From NCBI GenBank assembly GCA_951217055.1, contig OX578286.1, positions 8,534,033 to 8,598,032 on the forward strand: a stretch of 64,000 nucleotides of DNA. The letters are read 5' to 3'. The DNA is from Gerris lacustris. Lineage: Eukaryota; Arthropoda; Insecta; Hemiptera; Gerridae. Below the pieces are notes generated by a model. That model had not been told where the DNA came from. It was given only the letters and a program-made list of their open reading frames with translations, and did no database searches. Shown in pieces: positions 21,116 through 31,244 of the stretch; position 1 is the stretch's first letter, and each line of letters starts with the position of its first letter. A program made the position numbers and the translations under genes.

Positions 21116-23569
21116 TGTGCCCCTGCCAAGGCAGTAGCACTATAAAAATTAATATGATATCAAAGATATCATAGACCAGGTAGATGTACAGCTCTGAGAA
21201 GAGTCCCACTGCTCTGTTCAAGACGAGAAACTTCACCAAGGTGAATAAATTAAGAGTGTTGGTAGGAAGTAGGTAGACAGACAGAATAAAAGATAAGTTT
21301 AGTGAATGATGGACAATGTCCAATAAATAATAGTATAATTAAATGAAATTTGATTTCTGGTATGGTATAACATAATACATTAAAGGTTGGAGATTGACTC
21401 AAACCGTGAGTGGCCAACAACACGGGAGACAACTCAAAATAATACGGTTGACTGAATTTAAACACAATAAAAAAGAAAACTGGTAGACAGGCCCAGCCCT
21501 AACTGCCCTAGCGCCGCGTAACACCAAAACGGCTAGCCTTATCTCCGTCTCAGCTGGTAACGCAAAGGGGCTAGTCAACCAGAGTGAAAAGTAAAATAAT
21601 AAATAAAATAAGAAAAAGAAATATACTTCACGTTAGAGGGCACTCCCTACTCTGAACTAACACCGGTGAACAAAGTAACGGCTACGCTATCCTCACGTAC
21701 ACTGGGTCACGGTGAGTGGGTCCTCTAAACAAAAAAAGAAAGAATTAAAACAAGGTTATAATAGTGAACAATACTCAGCAGTACTCGTAGTTGTAGCTAC
21801 CAGTATAAAAGGAAAACACAGTGGCTACATTGACCTGTTGCCCTCAGGTCACCACTGGAGGCTTAAACGGCAAATACAACCCGAAGGCAGTTAAATACAT
21901 CCACTTCTAGTAATTGGAGCTACTAGATAAAAAGGAAAACACAGTGGCTACATTGACCTGTTGCCCTCAGGTCACCACTGGAGGCTTAAACGGCAAATAC
22001 AACCCAGAAGGGTAAAGAAACAAAAAAAAATAAATTACTTTTAAATCATAAACGAAACAGAAAAATTCTTAAAAATACTTCCAAGAAGTAAAAGGGTTAA
22101 GACCTGTCCATGATTCAAAGTGAATGTCCGGAACAGATCACACAATTAAGGAGTAACAAAGCCGGACCTGGCTATCCGGATTACTCAAAGTTAAATGCCA
22201 GTTAAAAGGTAACACGTACCCAAAGGTAAGTAAATTGTGAAATAAACGGAAAGATAAAAGGGGGGGGGGGGAAACATAAGATTAATTAAGTGAAGTTAAA
22301 ATTTAGATACGGGAAAGTAAATTAAATAAAATGATTCTACATTAAGGGACACTAACCTAACCTAACCTGGCCTAGCCTCAGGATGTCACATCTCGCACGC
22401 TACGAGAAGTGATACGTATCATCACCGGATAGGCCCAGATTGATTTAGTATACTAAGTTACACAAAAAAGGGACGGGACTATAAACTAAAACGTTATTAC
22501 AGTTTATAAACGATACGGTAGGTATGATTCATAGGTGAGACGGTCAACGTAGTCTTCAAGTAAGTCGGGTCCACATGTCGTCCAAAGGTGAAACTAGCGT
22601 AGGTTTTCCCACGTAGATCTTGGCTGGCTAAGAGTCATGCCCCGATACTTGAAACTGGAAGTGAAAAAGTCTATAAGACACACTTCAATACGTCAACATA
22701 AAAAAATGAAACTTTAAAACAGAACGTTACTCACCGGTACGATAAGATACGAAAGCTCCAAAGAAGTTTACGTTAGAAAAAGGTCGTGAAGCACATCACC
22801 CGGTCAGCGTCTCTACTGGCTTACTAAACGACTAACACCTGTAAGAGATAACTTAGTTGAAAAGCCGATACGTAGAACTAAACCGCTAATAATTTCCTCG
22901 CAGTAATTAAAGAGAAAAAGAAGAAAATGAACTTACAGTTGTCAAAAGGTTAGAGAAGTTTTCCTCGAAGCGTCTAAATGTCACAAGCAACAGGTTGTTC
23001 CAAGATTATCCAAGTCCATCACGAACAGGGAAAACTTATTCTCAACGGGAATGAATTCATACGGTAAAACAGATTCCGGAGAATCAGAATAAATCACTGA
23101 ATATTAAAATAAAAGCTGGCATTTCCAAAGAAACTTGGAAGGATGCCCAAAAAACTAAGCGTTCATAACGGAGAACCGGTAAACAAGAGAATGAAAGTGT
23201 GCGCGTCCACAACGCTCTCTCCAGCGTAAAAGGTGGCATAGAAAAGCTAAAATAACGGTTGAAAACACATGAAACGGAAAAGGTCTAGAAAATTAAAGAA
23301 CGAGAAGATAAGAATTTAGATGCAAACGGGAATTTCCTAGCTGAAATATAAGAAAAGATATGAGAGAAAGAAAATACAATATATACGACCTGGTAAAGAA
23401 GAATAAAACTGAATATGTCGGACCTGTTCGAAGTAGTTCGTCGGATATTCCGCTAGGTGGCAGCAGGTGATGGGCCCTGAAACTAGTCTCACAAAAATCC
23501 GAAAGGTGGCGCCAGCCTACGGAAGTCATTCCAAGCGAAAAACAAACTCCAAAAACTTACCACGGTACA
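21116..23569 (-). repeat. 3' LTR (2454 bp)
   Basis: Same sequence as 28644-31096 offset by 7528 bases. It begins TGTGCCCC and ends GGTACA on the plus strand (TGTACC...GGGGCACA in element orientation). The only difference I found is 12 versus 11 Gs in the run near 22260. At nearly 2.5 kb it is long for an insect Ty3/gypsy LTR. It includes a roughly 121-123 bp tandem duplication (about 21786-22012). Open frames inside are short and shared between the LTRs but have no recognised domain. Confidence 0.95.
21786..22012. repeat. Tandem duplication within the LTR
   Basis: The segment containing GGAAAACACAGTGGCTACAT, TGACCTGTTGCCCTCAGG and TCACCACTGGAGGC occurs twice, spaced about 123 bases. The same pair is present in the other LTR (about 29314-29540), so it predates this insertion. 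Confidence 0.9.
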
Positions 23570-23580
23570 CACCCCCTCCC
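23570..23580 (-). promoter_or_regulatory. Polypurine tract
   Basis: On the minus strand the sequence GGGAGGGGGTG lies directly before the 3' LTR start TGTACC. This is the expected site for plus-strand DNA priming in LTR elements. Confidence 0.85.
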
Positions 23581-23595
23581 AGCGTAGAAAGACTT

Positions 23596-26500
23596 CTAAT
23601 CCTCCTCTTCATCCTCGCTGGAAACAGGTTCGCGATAGCTCTTCAGTTTGGAGGGGTGCCACTTGCCGGCTCGGCGACCACACTTATCCTCCAAGTCGCA
23701 AGTGCCCCCAGCACTGACGGAGATAACGGTAAAAGGTCCTTCAAACTTAGGACATAACTTGGCAGCATGCTTGTCGGCGGCTGATGAGAGTTGAAAGTTA
23801 CGACGCAAGACCAGATCACCAGGTTTGAACTGTCCAGGGCGACGCCTTAGGTTGTACCGACGACACTGAGCCTGACTAGAAGTTAAGAGGTTACCTTCCA
23901 CCAGATGATGAAGTTCTTTCAGCTTGTCCATCCGTTGACTCCAGCTGCGGTAGTTCTTGATGGGTGTGTTGACTTCTACTCTGGGGATGGGACTGCTCTG
24001 CCGACGTAGACACTGAGGGGCGTTCAATTCACGGCCGAAGTTAAGAAAAGCGGGGGAGTATTTTGTAGATTCGTGGACACTAGAATTAAGGGCAAATTGT
24101 AATTCACCAAGGTAGGAATCCCAATGTTGGTGGTTCTCTTTCAGATAGGTAATAATAAGTTGCCGGATGTTGCGGTTCGCACGCTCTGTAGGGTTAGCTT
24201 GAGAGTGGTAGTACGGGGTAGTGACATGCTTAATCCCATACGTCTCCGCTACCTTCTGCACTAAGTTACTGACAAAGTTAGTCGCGTTGTCAGTAATAAG
24301 GGTGTGAGGTACTCCGAAACGGTAGATGACGTGCGACCTTAACCTGGTTAAAATAACTTCAGAAGTTGCTTTTCGGATAGGTGCAAGTTCCACCCACTTA
24401 GAAAAAATATCTTTGAATACTAGGAGATACAGGTTACCCTGCGAGCTACGGGGAAAAGGTCCCATGATGTCCGTGGACACAGTTTCCCAAGGAGCCTTAA
24501 GGTACCTAGGGTACATTAAACCTTGCTGCGGAGTGTTAGGAGGCTTAACCCGCTGACAAACGATACAATGGCGGACATGACGCAGAACGTCCTGGTACAT
24601 CCCCGGCCAGTAATAAAGACGACCCACCCTCCAATGGGTCTTCTCCACACCTAAGTGACCCGATTGGAGGTCGTCGTGACATTCCTGCAACACTTTGCGA
24701 CGGAGATGCCAGGGGATGACCAACTTCCAATCTTCGCTTGGGTCGACAAGTTCTCCCTTGAGAAAATTCTTGCGGAGATAAAACAATTGGCCGTTTTCAA
24801 CACGCCAATCAGGGTGGAGATCAGGATCTCTCTTGACACGGTACAGCTTGCGGTCGTACCACTCATCAACTAACTTGCTATCCGGGGATGAAGAGCTTTG
24901 GATAGCCATAACGGAAATTTCAGGTATGCGGGATAAGGCATCCGCGACACTATTAAGAGATCCTTTACGATATTCAATTTTGAAGTTAAACGCCTGCAAA
25001 CGTAAAGCCCAACGTGCAAGGCGACCGGTAGGGTTTTTTAAATTAAGAAGCCATTTCAGGCTGGCATGATCAGTAATTACCGTGAACTCGTATCCCTCAA
25101 GGTAGTGGTTGTTCCTCTCGATGCCGAACAGCACTGCCAAGCACTCCTTCTCGGTGACGGTGTAGTTCTGCTCACTGGAGGAGAGAGACCTGGAACAGTA
25201 AGCAATCACCCTTTCATTGCCATCCTGAATCTGGGTTAAGACAGCACCGAGCCCAGTCTGACTGGCGTCGGTCTGTAAGGTAAATGGAAGCGAGAAGTCG
25301 GGCCTAGCAAGAACTGGAGCGGAAGTGAGAACTTTCTTTAGATTCCTGAAAGCCTCTTCTTGAACTTCCGTCCATTCCCAGCTAGACTTTTTCTTTAAAA
25401 GGTACGTTAGAGATGCAACTAATGTTGAGAAATTCTCAATGAAACGCCGGTACCAACCAGCCATACCAAGAAACCTCCGGAGTTCCTTAACGTTTCTCGG
25501 AGAGGGAAAATCAGTAACAGACCGAACCTTCTCAGGGTCGACACCCATTCCTTCGGAATTTACCCGATAACCGAGGTAGCTAACCTCATTACAGCCAAAC
25601 TCACACTTTTCTAAATTTATTCTAAGCCCAGACTCTCTCAAACGGCGAAACACCTCTGAAAGCAGCCTACAGTGAGTCGCAAAGTCTGGCGTACAAATTA
25701 GAATGTCGTCAAGGAAGACTACCACATACGGAAACAGCTCAGGACCGAAAACCTCGTCGGCCAGCCTTTGGAACGTCGCAGGCGAGTTCGTCAGTCCAAA
25801 GGGCATAACCTTAAAACGGTACAAGCCACGGCCTGGCACAACAAAGGAGGTAATGTCCTTAGACGCCTCATCAAGTAACGGCACTTGCAGGAAAGCCTGC
25901 TTCAGATCAATTTTCGAAAGGTAAGCGGCCTGCCGTAAACTATCAAGAATAGTGGTCATATTGGGCATAGGGTATGAGTCTTTGACAGTTACCTCATTAA
26001 CCCTGCGGAAATCAATACAGAAACGATACGAACCATCTCCTTTCTTCACCATGACCACCGGGGATGACCAGGCTGCATGGCTGGGCTCAACTAATCCTTC
26101 GGTCAGCATCCGGTCCAACTCCGACTGCATGGCATCTAAGACAACAGGAGAATAACGATAAGCTCTTTGTTTAATAGGGGTGGCTGTACCTACATCGATA
26201 GCATGGGATATCCGAGTGGTAAGCCCTGGCGACTCGTCTACTAACCTAATGCCCTGCTCGACGATAGTGCTCAAACTCTGTCGCTCCTGGGTACTAAGCT
26301 CTCGGATCCCACAAACAAGTACTTCAGGTTGAGCGGTAGGAGGTACTGTTTCGAAACCACTATGTAACAGAAGACGGTAATGACTCTCAGGTGAGTCGTG
26401 AAACCACCAGGTGGATGTGCGGGCATTAGTGCACATCCCTGCCTGGGATATAAAATCAATGCCTAAAAGGAACGGTACGGAAAGTGTCGGAAGGTAGTGA

Positions 26501-27273
26501 AATGGGACTCGGTAATAACGTCCTCCCAGGTTAACAGACATATCGTAAACAACTGCCACACTTGCAGTGTTACTGTCGGCTACCTGGATAGGAAAAGCAG
26601 GGATGGACCTAGGTTCTACCTGCAAACCACATTTCTGAAGTCCGAAGTCACCGACGAACGATAAGCACGATCCTGGATCGTACAGGGCAGGGACGGTACT
26701 AACACCACTTTCCTGGACGAACGATAATGGGATAAACCATAAGTGGTCCCCCGAATATGAATTAATATTGACTCCAGGAGAGATAGTAGAAGAAAATGAT
26801 GCACTAGCCTCCGGTAAGGTAAGAGGGTTTGACTCCATAGTGGGGTCCGGAACGGTAACGAGCGACGCCCCTGGCGTAGGCTCAACGGTACGAGAAATAA
26901 AAACAGAAGGTAGAACTGAATTATTAGAATTAGTATCAGATGACAAAGAAGGTATATTTACATTACTATCAGATGACACAGAAGGTGTTGACGGAACGGT
27001 AGTAGACACAGAAGGTGTTGACGGAACGGTAGTAGACACAGAAGGTGTTGACGGAACGGTAGTAGACACAGAAGGTGTTGACGGAACGGTAGTAGACACA
27101 GAAGGTGTTGACGGAACGGTAGTAGACACAGAAGGTGTTGACGGAACGGGACGAGAGACGGTAGAAATAGGCCTAGTAGGAGGCCGCGGTACGGTATTAA
27201 CATCAGGATCAAAAACTTCAGGAGTGTGAGCGATCCTAGCCTCAGACTCCCTTAGGGGTTTCCCGGAGAGCAG
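23596..27273 (-). CDS. pol: Pol polyprotein: protease, reverse transcriptase, RNase H, integrase
   Basis: Ty3/gypsy-type Pol, open from the stop at 27274-27276 to TAG at 23596-23598 (about 1225 codons). It has no ATG near its start and is probably made by -1 frameshifting from gag. Residues below are counted from 27129. Residues 1-51 are serine/threonine/proline decapeptide repeats. The protease has D-P-G at 151-153 and LLGIDF at 221-226. Reverse transcriptase covers about 330-520, with catalytic D408 and FLDD (D474, D475). RNase H covers about 615-735 with D621, E662, D687 and D730. The integrase zinc motif is H818, H825, C855, C858 and its catalytic triad D887, D947, E982; a GPY/F module (EGPF near 1130) and an acidic tail follow. 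There is no chromodomain. The D-P-G in place of D-T/S-G in the protease is unusual. Order PR-RT-RH-IN identifies Metaviridae. Confidence 0.95.
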   Translation of the reverse strand: MLSGKPLRESEARIAHTPEVFDPDVNTVPRPPTRPISTVSRPVPSTPSVSTTVPSTPSVSTTVPSTPSVSTTVPSTPSVSTTVPSTPSVSTTVPSTPSVSSDSNVNIPSLSSDTNSNNSVLPSVFISRTVEPTPGASLVTVPDPTMESNPLTLPEASASFSSTISPGVNINSYSGDHLWFIPLSFVQESGVSTVPALYDPGSCLSFVGDFGLQKCGLQVEPRSIPAFPIQVADSNTASVAVVYDMSVNLGGRYYRVPFHYLPTLSVPFLLGIDFISQAGMCTNARTSTWWFHDSPESHYRLLLHSGFETVPPTAQPEVLVCGIRELSTQERQSLSTIVEQGIRLVDESPGLTTRISHAIDVGTATPIKQRAYRYSPVVLDAMQSELDRMLTEGLVEPSHAAWSSPVVMVKKGDGSYRFCIDFRRVNEVTVKDSYPMPNMTTILDSLRQAAYLSKIDLKQAFLQVPLLDEASKDITSFVVPGRGLYRFKVMPFGLTNSPATFQRLADEVFGPELFPYVVVFLDDILICTPDFATHCRLLSEVFRRLRESGLRINLEKCEFGCNEVSYLGYRVNSEGMGVDPEKVRSVTDFPSPRNVKELRRFLGMAGWYRRFIENFSTLVASLTYLLKKKSSWEWTEVQEEAFRNLKKVLTSAPVLARPDFSLPFTLQTDASQTGLGAVLTQIQDGNERVIAYCSRSLSSSEQNYTVTEKECLAVLFGIERNNHYLEGYEFTVITDHASLKWLLNLKNPTGRLARWALRLQAFNFKIEYRKGSLNSVADALSRIPEISVMAIQSSSSPDSKLVDEWYDRKLYRVKRDPDLHPDWRVENGQLFYLRKNFLKGELVDPSEDWKLVIPWHLRRKVLQECHDDLQSGHLGVEKTHWRVGRLYYWPGMYQDVLRHVRHCIVCQRVKPPNTPQQGLMYPRYLKAPWETVSTDIMGPFPRSSQGNLYLLVFKDIFSKWVELAPIRKATSEVILTRLRSHVIYRFGVPHTLITDNATNFVSNLVQKVAETYGIKHVTTPYYHSQANPTERANRNIRQLIITYLKENHQHWDSYLGELQFALNSSVHESTKYSPAFLNFGRELNAPQCLRRQSSPIPRVEVNTPIKNYRSWSQRMDKLKELHHLVEGNLLTSSQAQCRRYNLRRRPGQFKPGDLVLRRNFQLSSAADKHAAKLCPKFEGPFTVISVSAGGTCDLEDKCGRRAGKWHPSKLKSYREPVSSEDEEED
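26976..27155 (-). repeat. 30 bp tandem repeat coding a 10-residue motif in Pol
   Basis: Six copies of a 30-base unit (plus strand GAAGGTGTTGACGGAACGGT plus 10 bases), five spaced exactly 30 apart. On the minus strand it codes VPSTPSVSTT. The exact multiple of three keeps the frame. It lies between the gag/pol junction and the protease, probably as a flexible spacer; copy number may vary among insertions. Confidence 0.9.
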
Positions 27274-28553
27274 TTAGGACAACTAACAACTACTACTCCC
27301 GGTTTCCCACAACGGTAGCAAAAGCGACGGCGAGGTTCAGGGCAATTGCTAAAGCCATGCGCCCCCTTGCCGCAGTTCCAACATTTGAGAGCCACCCTAG
27401 CTACCTTCTTCTCCGGAGGCAACTCCCTAGGTGGGCTCTTAGGTTTAGATACATTTTTCCCTGCCGGCTCCTTCCTACTCGGGCGAGGGAGTGGGACAGA
27501 AATAGGTTGGCTAGGGGTAGACTGTACGGTAGTTATGCGTGAGGGTTGATGGCTAGAGAAGTTTGGCTTGCCTGAAGGGCTCTGTCTCACTTCGGGCTTA
27601 GACCTACTATTACTCTTAGCTACGGGAAGAAGCTCTGCCTTACGACGGCACTCCGTAACATATTCCATCAAATCCCTATAGCTAGGTATGGTTTGGGACG
27701 ACTGATGCTCCTCGAACTCAGAGCGAGTCTCAGCGTCAAGATTGTTCAGTGCCAACTGTAAAAGCACAAAGTCGCCTAGGTCAGTTATGCCTAATGACTT
27801 CAAGGCGTTGACACTATTCTCATGTACGTTAAGGAATTTTTGTAGTTGGGCGGTAGAAGACTTAGGACTGGTTTGAAAATTTAAGATTTTATCAATATAA
27901 TTGCTTGCCAAGCGACGCTTGTTATGATAGCGCCTCTTAAGGGCCTCACAGGCGAGCGGGTAATTATCCGCCTCAAGTGAGAAACCTGATATTACTGCAA
28001 GCGCATCTCCAAACAGACTTGAGCGCAGATATTGAAATTTCTGGATAGCGGATAGTGAGGGGTCGCTATCGACTAGAGAGGTAAACAGAGATATATATTC
28101 AGTCCAGAATTCTATGTTACCCCCAAACTTCGGTAACTGAATGCGAGGCAAGCAAGATTTATTAAATGAATTGCATACTTGCGGATCCGATGAAGTAGAT
28201 GTCGACTGCTCCTGAGGGACTTTCGGTGTCGTCGATCTAGCTGCTGTCAGGTACCTCGTCTTAGCGGCATCAATCACTCCGATGAAGGCTGTGTACGCTT
28301 TGCTCGTGTCGAGACGATCGGCTGGAGTAGCGGCTGTCACGTTGTACTGCCTTATGCTTGTGATAACTGCCTTGAAGTCCTGCTCGACAGCTTCAAGTCG
28401 GTCGAACGAAGATCTGAAATTTGAAACGGTATCAGGAGTCACCTTACTTAATGTGTCATATATGGACTGAGCCAAAGCAAAGATATCATTCCTTTCATTA
28501 ATCAGAAGGTCGGCCTCAGGGCTGACAACCTTCTCGACTTTCGGCGGCATCAT
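27252..28553 (-). CDS. gag: Gag: DUF1759-type capsid region and zinc knuckles
   Basis: A 433-residue frame opening with two ATGs (28553 and 28550), 65 bases after the primer site. Residues about 135-290 match the DUF1759 pattern (LPKFGG..EFW..Y.SLF, LS...KF.YLRSSL.G.A, NY..A...L..RY), more familiar from BEL/Pao Gags. It thus combines with a Ty3/gypsy Pol. Residues 330-385 are basic and proline-rich. The first zinc knuckle is C391-x2-C394-x4-H399-x4-C404. The second is C412-x2-C415-x4-V420-x4-C425, with valine where histidine is expected. Role: particle assembly and RNA packaging. The stop TAA (27252-27254) lies within the pol frame. Confidence 0.9.
   Translation of the reverse strand: MMPPKVEKVVSPEADLLINERNDIFALAQSIYDTLSKVTPDTVSNFRSSFDRLEAVEQDFKAVITSIRQYNVTAATPADRLDTSKAYTAFIGVIDAAKTRYLTAARSTTPKVPQEQSTSTSSDPQVCNSFNKSCLPRIQLPKFGGNIEFWTEYISLFTSLVDSDPSLSAIQKFQYLRSSLFGDALAVISGFSLEADNYPLACEALKRRYHNKRRLASNYIDKILNFQTSPKSSTAQLQKFLNVHENSVNALKSLGITDLGDFVLLQLALNNLDAETRSEFEEHQSSQTIPSYRDLMEYVTECRRKAELLPVAKSNSRSKPEVRQSPSGKPNFSSHQPSRITTVQSTPSQPISVPLPRPSRKEPAGKNVSKPKSPPRELPPEKKVARVALKCWNCGKGAHGFSNCPEPRRRFCYRCGKPGVVVVSCPNCSPGNP
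27258..27264 (-). promoter_or_regulatory. -1 ribosomal frameshift heptamer GGGAAAC
   Basis: On the minus strand, read in the gag frame, the sequence is G GGA AAC, the X XXY YYZ pattern of -1 slippery sites, one codon (CCC) before the gag TAA. The pol frame is the -1 frame and opens at 27273, so the overlap is about 20 bases and this heptamer lies in it. GGGAAAC is an established slippery sequence in retroviral gag-pro junctions. A stimulatory RNA structure downstream was not tested. Confidence 0.8.
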
Positions 28554-28617
28554 AAAATGTCTCCCCTTCTACCAACACTAAACTAAACGGAATACTAATG
28601 AACAGAACAGGAAATGT

Positions 28618-28635
28618 GTCCCTGTCCGGGCGCCA
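28618..28635 (-). promoter_or_regulatory. Primer binding site, tRNA-Lys type
   Basis: Minus strand TGGCGCCCGGACAGGGAC, eight bases inside the 5' LTR. It is complementary to the 3' end of tRNA-Lys(UUU) at 17 of 18 positions, the exception allowing a G-U pair. Confidence 0.85.
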
Positions 28636-28643
28636 AATTTTTA

Positions 28644-31096
28644 TGTGCCCCTGCCAAGGCAGTAGCACTATAAAAATTAATATGATATCAAAGATATCAT
28701 AGACCAGGTAGATGTACAGCTCTGAGAAGAGTCCCACTGCTCTGTTCAAGACGAGAAACTTCACCAAGGTGAATAAATTAAGAGTGTTGGTAGGAAGTAG
28801 GTAGACAGACAGAATAAAAGATAAGTTTAGTGAATGATGGACAATGTCCAATAAATAATAGTATAATTAAATGAAATTTGATTTCTGGTATGGTATAACA
28901 TAATACATTAAAGGTTGGAGATTGACTCAAACCGTGAGTGGCCAACAACACGGGAGACAACTCAAAATAATACGGTTGACTGAATTTAAACACAATAAAA
29001 AAGAAAACTGGTAGACAGGCCCAGCCCTAACTGCCCTAGCGCCGCGTAACACCAAAACGGCTAGCCTTATCTCCGTCTCAGCTGGTAACGCAAAGGGGCT
29101 AGTCAACCAGAGTGAAAAGTAAAATAATAAATAAAATAAGAAAAAGAAATATACTTCACGTTAGAGGGCACTCCCTACTCTGAACTAACACCGGTGAACA
29201 AAGTAACGGCTACGCTATCCTCACGTACACTGGGTCACGGTGAGTGGGTCCTCTAAACAAAAAAAGAAAGAATTAAAACAAGGTTATAATAGTGAACAAT
29301 ACTCAGCAGTACTCGTAGTTGTAGCTACCAGTATAAAAGGAAAACACAGTGGCTACATTGACCTGTTGCCCTCAGGTCACCACTGGAGGCTTAAACGGCA
29401 AATACAACCCGAAGGCAGTTAAATACATCCACTTCTAGTAATTGGAGCTACTAGATAAAAAGGAAAACACAGTGGCTACATTGACCTGTTGCCCTCAGGT
29501 CACCACTGGAGGCTTAAACGGCAAATACAACCCAGAAGGGTAAAGAAACAAAAAAAAATAAATTACTTTTAAATCATAAACGAAACAGAAAAATTCTTAA
29601 AAATACTTCCAAGAAGTAAAAGGGTTAAGACCTGTCCATGATTCAAAGTGAATGTCCGGAACAGATCACACAATTAAGGAGTAACAAAGCCGGACCTGGC
29701 TATCCGGATTACTCAAAGTTAAATGCCAGTTAAAAGGTAACACGTACCCAAAGGTAAGTAAATTGTGAAATAAACGGAAAGATAAAAGGGGGGGGGGGAA
29801 ACATAAGATTAATTAAGTGAAGTTAAAATTTAGATACGGGAAAGTAAATTAAATAAAATGATTCTACATTAAGGGACACTAACCTAACCTAACCTGGCCT
29901 AGCCTCAGGATGTCACATCTCGCACGCTACGAGAAGTGATACGTATCATCACCGGATAGGCCCAGATTGATTTAGTATACTAAGTTACACAAAAAAGGGA
30001 CGGGACTATAAACTAAAACGTTATTACAGTTTATAAACGATACGGTAGGTATGATTCATAGGTGAGACGGTCAACGTAGTCTTCAAGTAAGTCGGGTCCA
30101 CATGTCGTCCAAAGGTGAAACTAGCGTAGGTTTTCCCACGTAGATCTTGGCTGGCTAAGAGTCATGCCCCGATACTTGAAACTGGAAGTGAAAAAGTCTA
30201 TAAGACACACTTCAATACGTCAACATAAAAAAATGAAACTTTAAAACAGAACGTTACTCACCGGTACGATAAGATACGAAAGCTCCAAAGAAGTTTACGT
30301 TAGAAAAAGGTCGTGAAGCACATCACCCGGTCAGCGTCTCTACTGGCTTACTAAACGACTAACACCTGTAAGAGATAACTTAGTTGAAAAGCCGATACGT
30401 AGAACTAAACCGCTAATAATTTCCTCGCAGTAATTAAAGAGAAAAAGAAGAAAATGAACTTACAGTTGTCAAAAGGTTAGAGAAGTTTTCCTCGAAGCGT
30501 CTAAATGTCACAAGCAACAGGTTGTTCCAAGATTATCCAAGTCCATCACGAACAGGGAAAACTTATTCTCAACGGGAATGAATTCATACGGTAAAACAGA
30601 TTCCGGAGAATCAGAATAAATCACTGAATATTAAAATAAAAGCTGGCATTTCCAAAGAAACTTGGAAGGATGCCCAAAAAACTAAGCGTTCATAACGGAG
30701 AACCGGTAAACAAGAGAATGAAAGTGTGCGCGTCCACAACGCTCTCTCCAGCGTAAAAGGTGGCATAGAAAAGCTAAAATAACGGTTGAAAACACATGAA
30801 ACGGAAAAGGTCTAGAAAATTAAAGAACGAGAAGATAAGAATTTAGATGCAAACGGGAATTTCCTAGCTGAAATATAAGAAAAGATATGAGAGAAAGAAA
30901 ATACAATATATACGACCTGGTAAAGAAGAATAAAACTGAATATGTCGGACCTGTTCGAAGTAGTTCGTCGGATATTCCGCTAGGTGGCAGCAGGTGATGG
31001 GCCCTGAAACTAGTCTCACAAAAATCCGAAAGGTGGCGCCAGCCTACGGAAGTCATTCCAAGCGAAAAACAAACTCCAAAAACTTACCACGGTACA
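28644..31096 (-). repeat. 5' LTR (2453 bp)
   Basis: Counterpart of the 3' LTR. In the element's orientation transcription should start here and read toward lower coordinates. It carries the same internal tandem duplication (about 29314-29540). I see no decisive promoter motif; a TATAAA on the minus strand near 30032 is only a weak candidate. Confidence 0.95.
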
Positions 31097-31244
31097 ACTT
31101 GCAACAGACGACAGACAACTAACAACGGACGACAGACTACAGACTACTAACATCAGACGACAGACAACTAACAACAGGCGAAAGACTACAGACAAAAATG
31201 TAAGATTATAGCAATAGAAGAAACGAAAACAAAAGTGGAATGTC
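31097..31244 (+). repeat. Satellite sequence beyond the retrotransposon, then array edge
   Basis: From ACTT (target duplicate) the array resumes as GCAACAGACGACAGACAAC and related units to about 31194, in the diverged short-unit form seen at the other edge (20970-21115). A short unique stretch then leads to the RepB remnant. Confidence 0.8.

Larger units (their letters stand above)
21116..31096 (-). mobile_element. Ty3/gypsy LTR retrotransposon, apparently intact and young
   Basis: A full element in minus orientation: 5' LTR 28644-31096, primer site 28618-28635, gag 27252-28553, pol 23596-27273, polypurine tract near 23571-23580 and 3' LTR 21116-23569. There is no env: only 26 bases separate the pol stop from the LTR. 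The target site ACTT is duplicated (21112-21115 and 31097-31100). By eye the two LTRs differ by one base in a G run, and both main frames are open. The element landed in the 139 bp satellite. Confidence 0.95.

Noticed and set aside
22350..22378. CCTAACCTAACC in the LTR as telomeric repeat
   Set aside because: Only two to three units, identical in both LTRs, so it is part of the LTR sequence and not a telomere remnant.
24326..27229. Plus-strand open frames across the retrotransposon interior
   Set aside because: They are antisense shadows of pol; the one at 26768-27229 is the complement of the 30 bp repeat.
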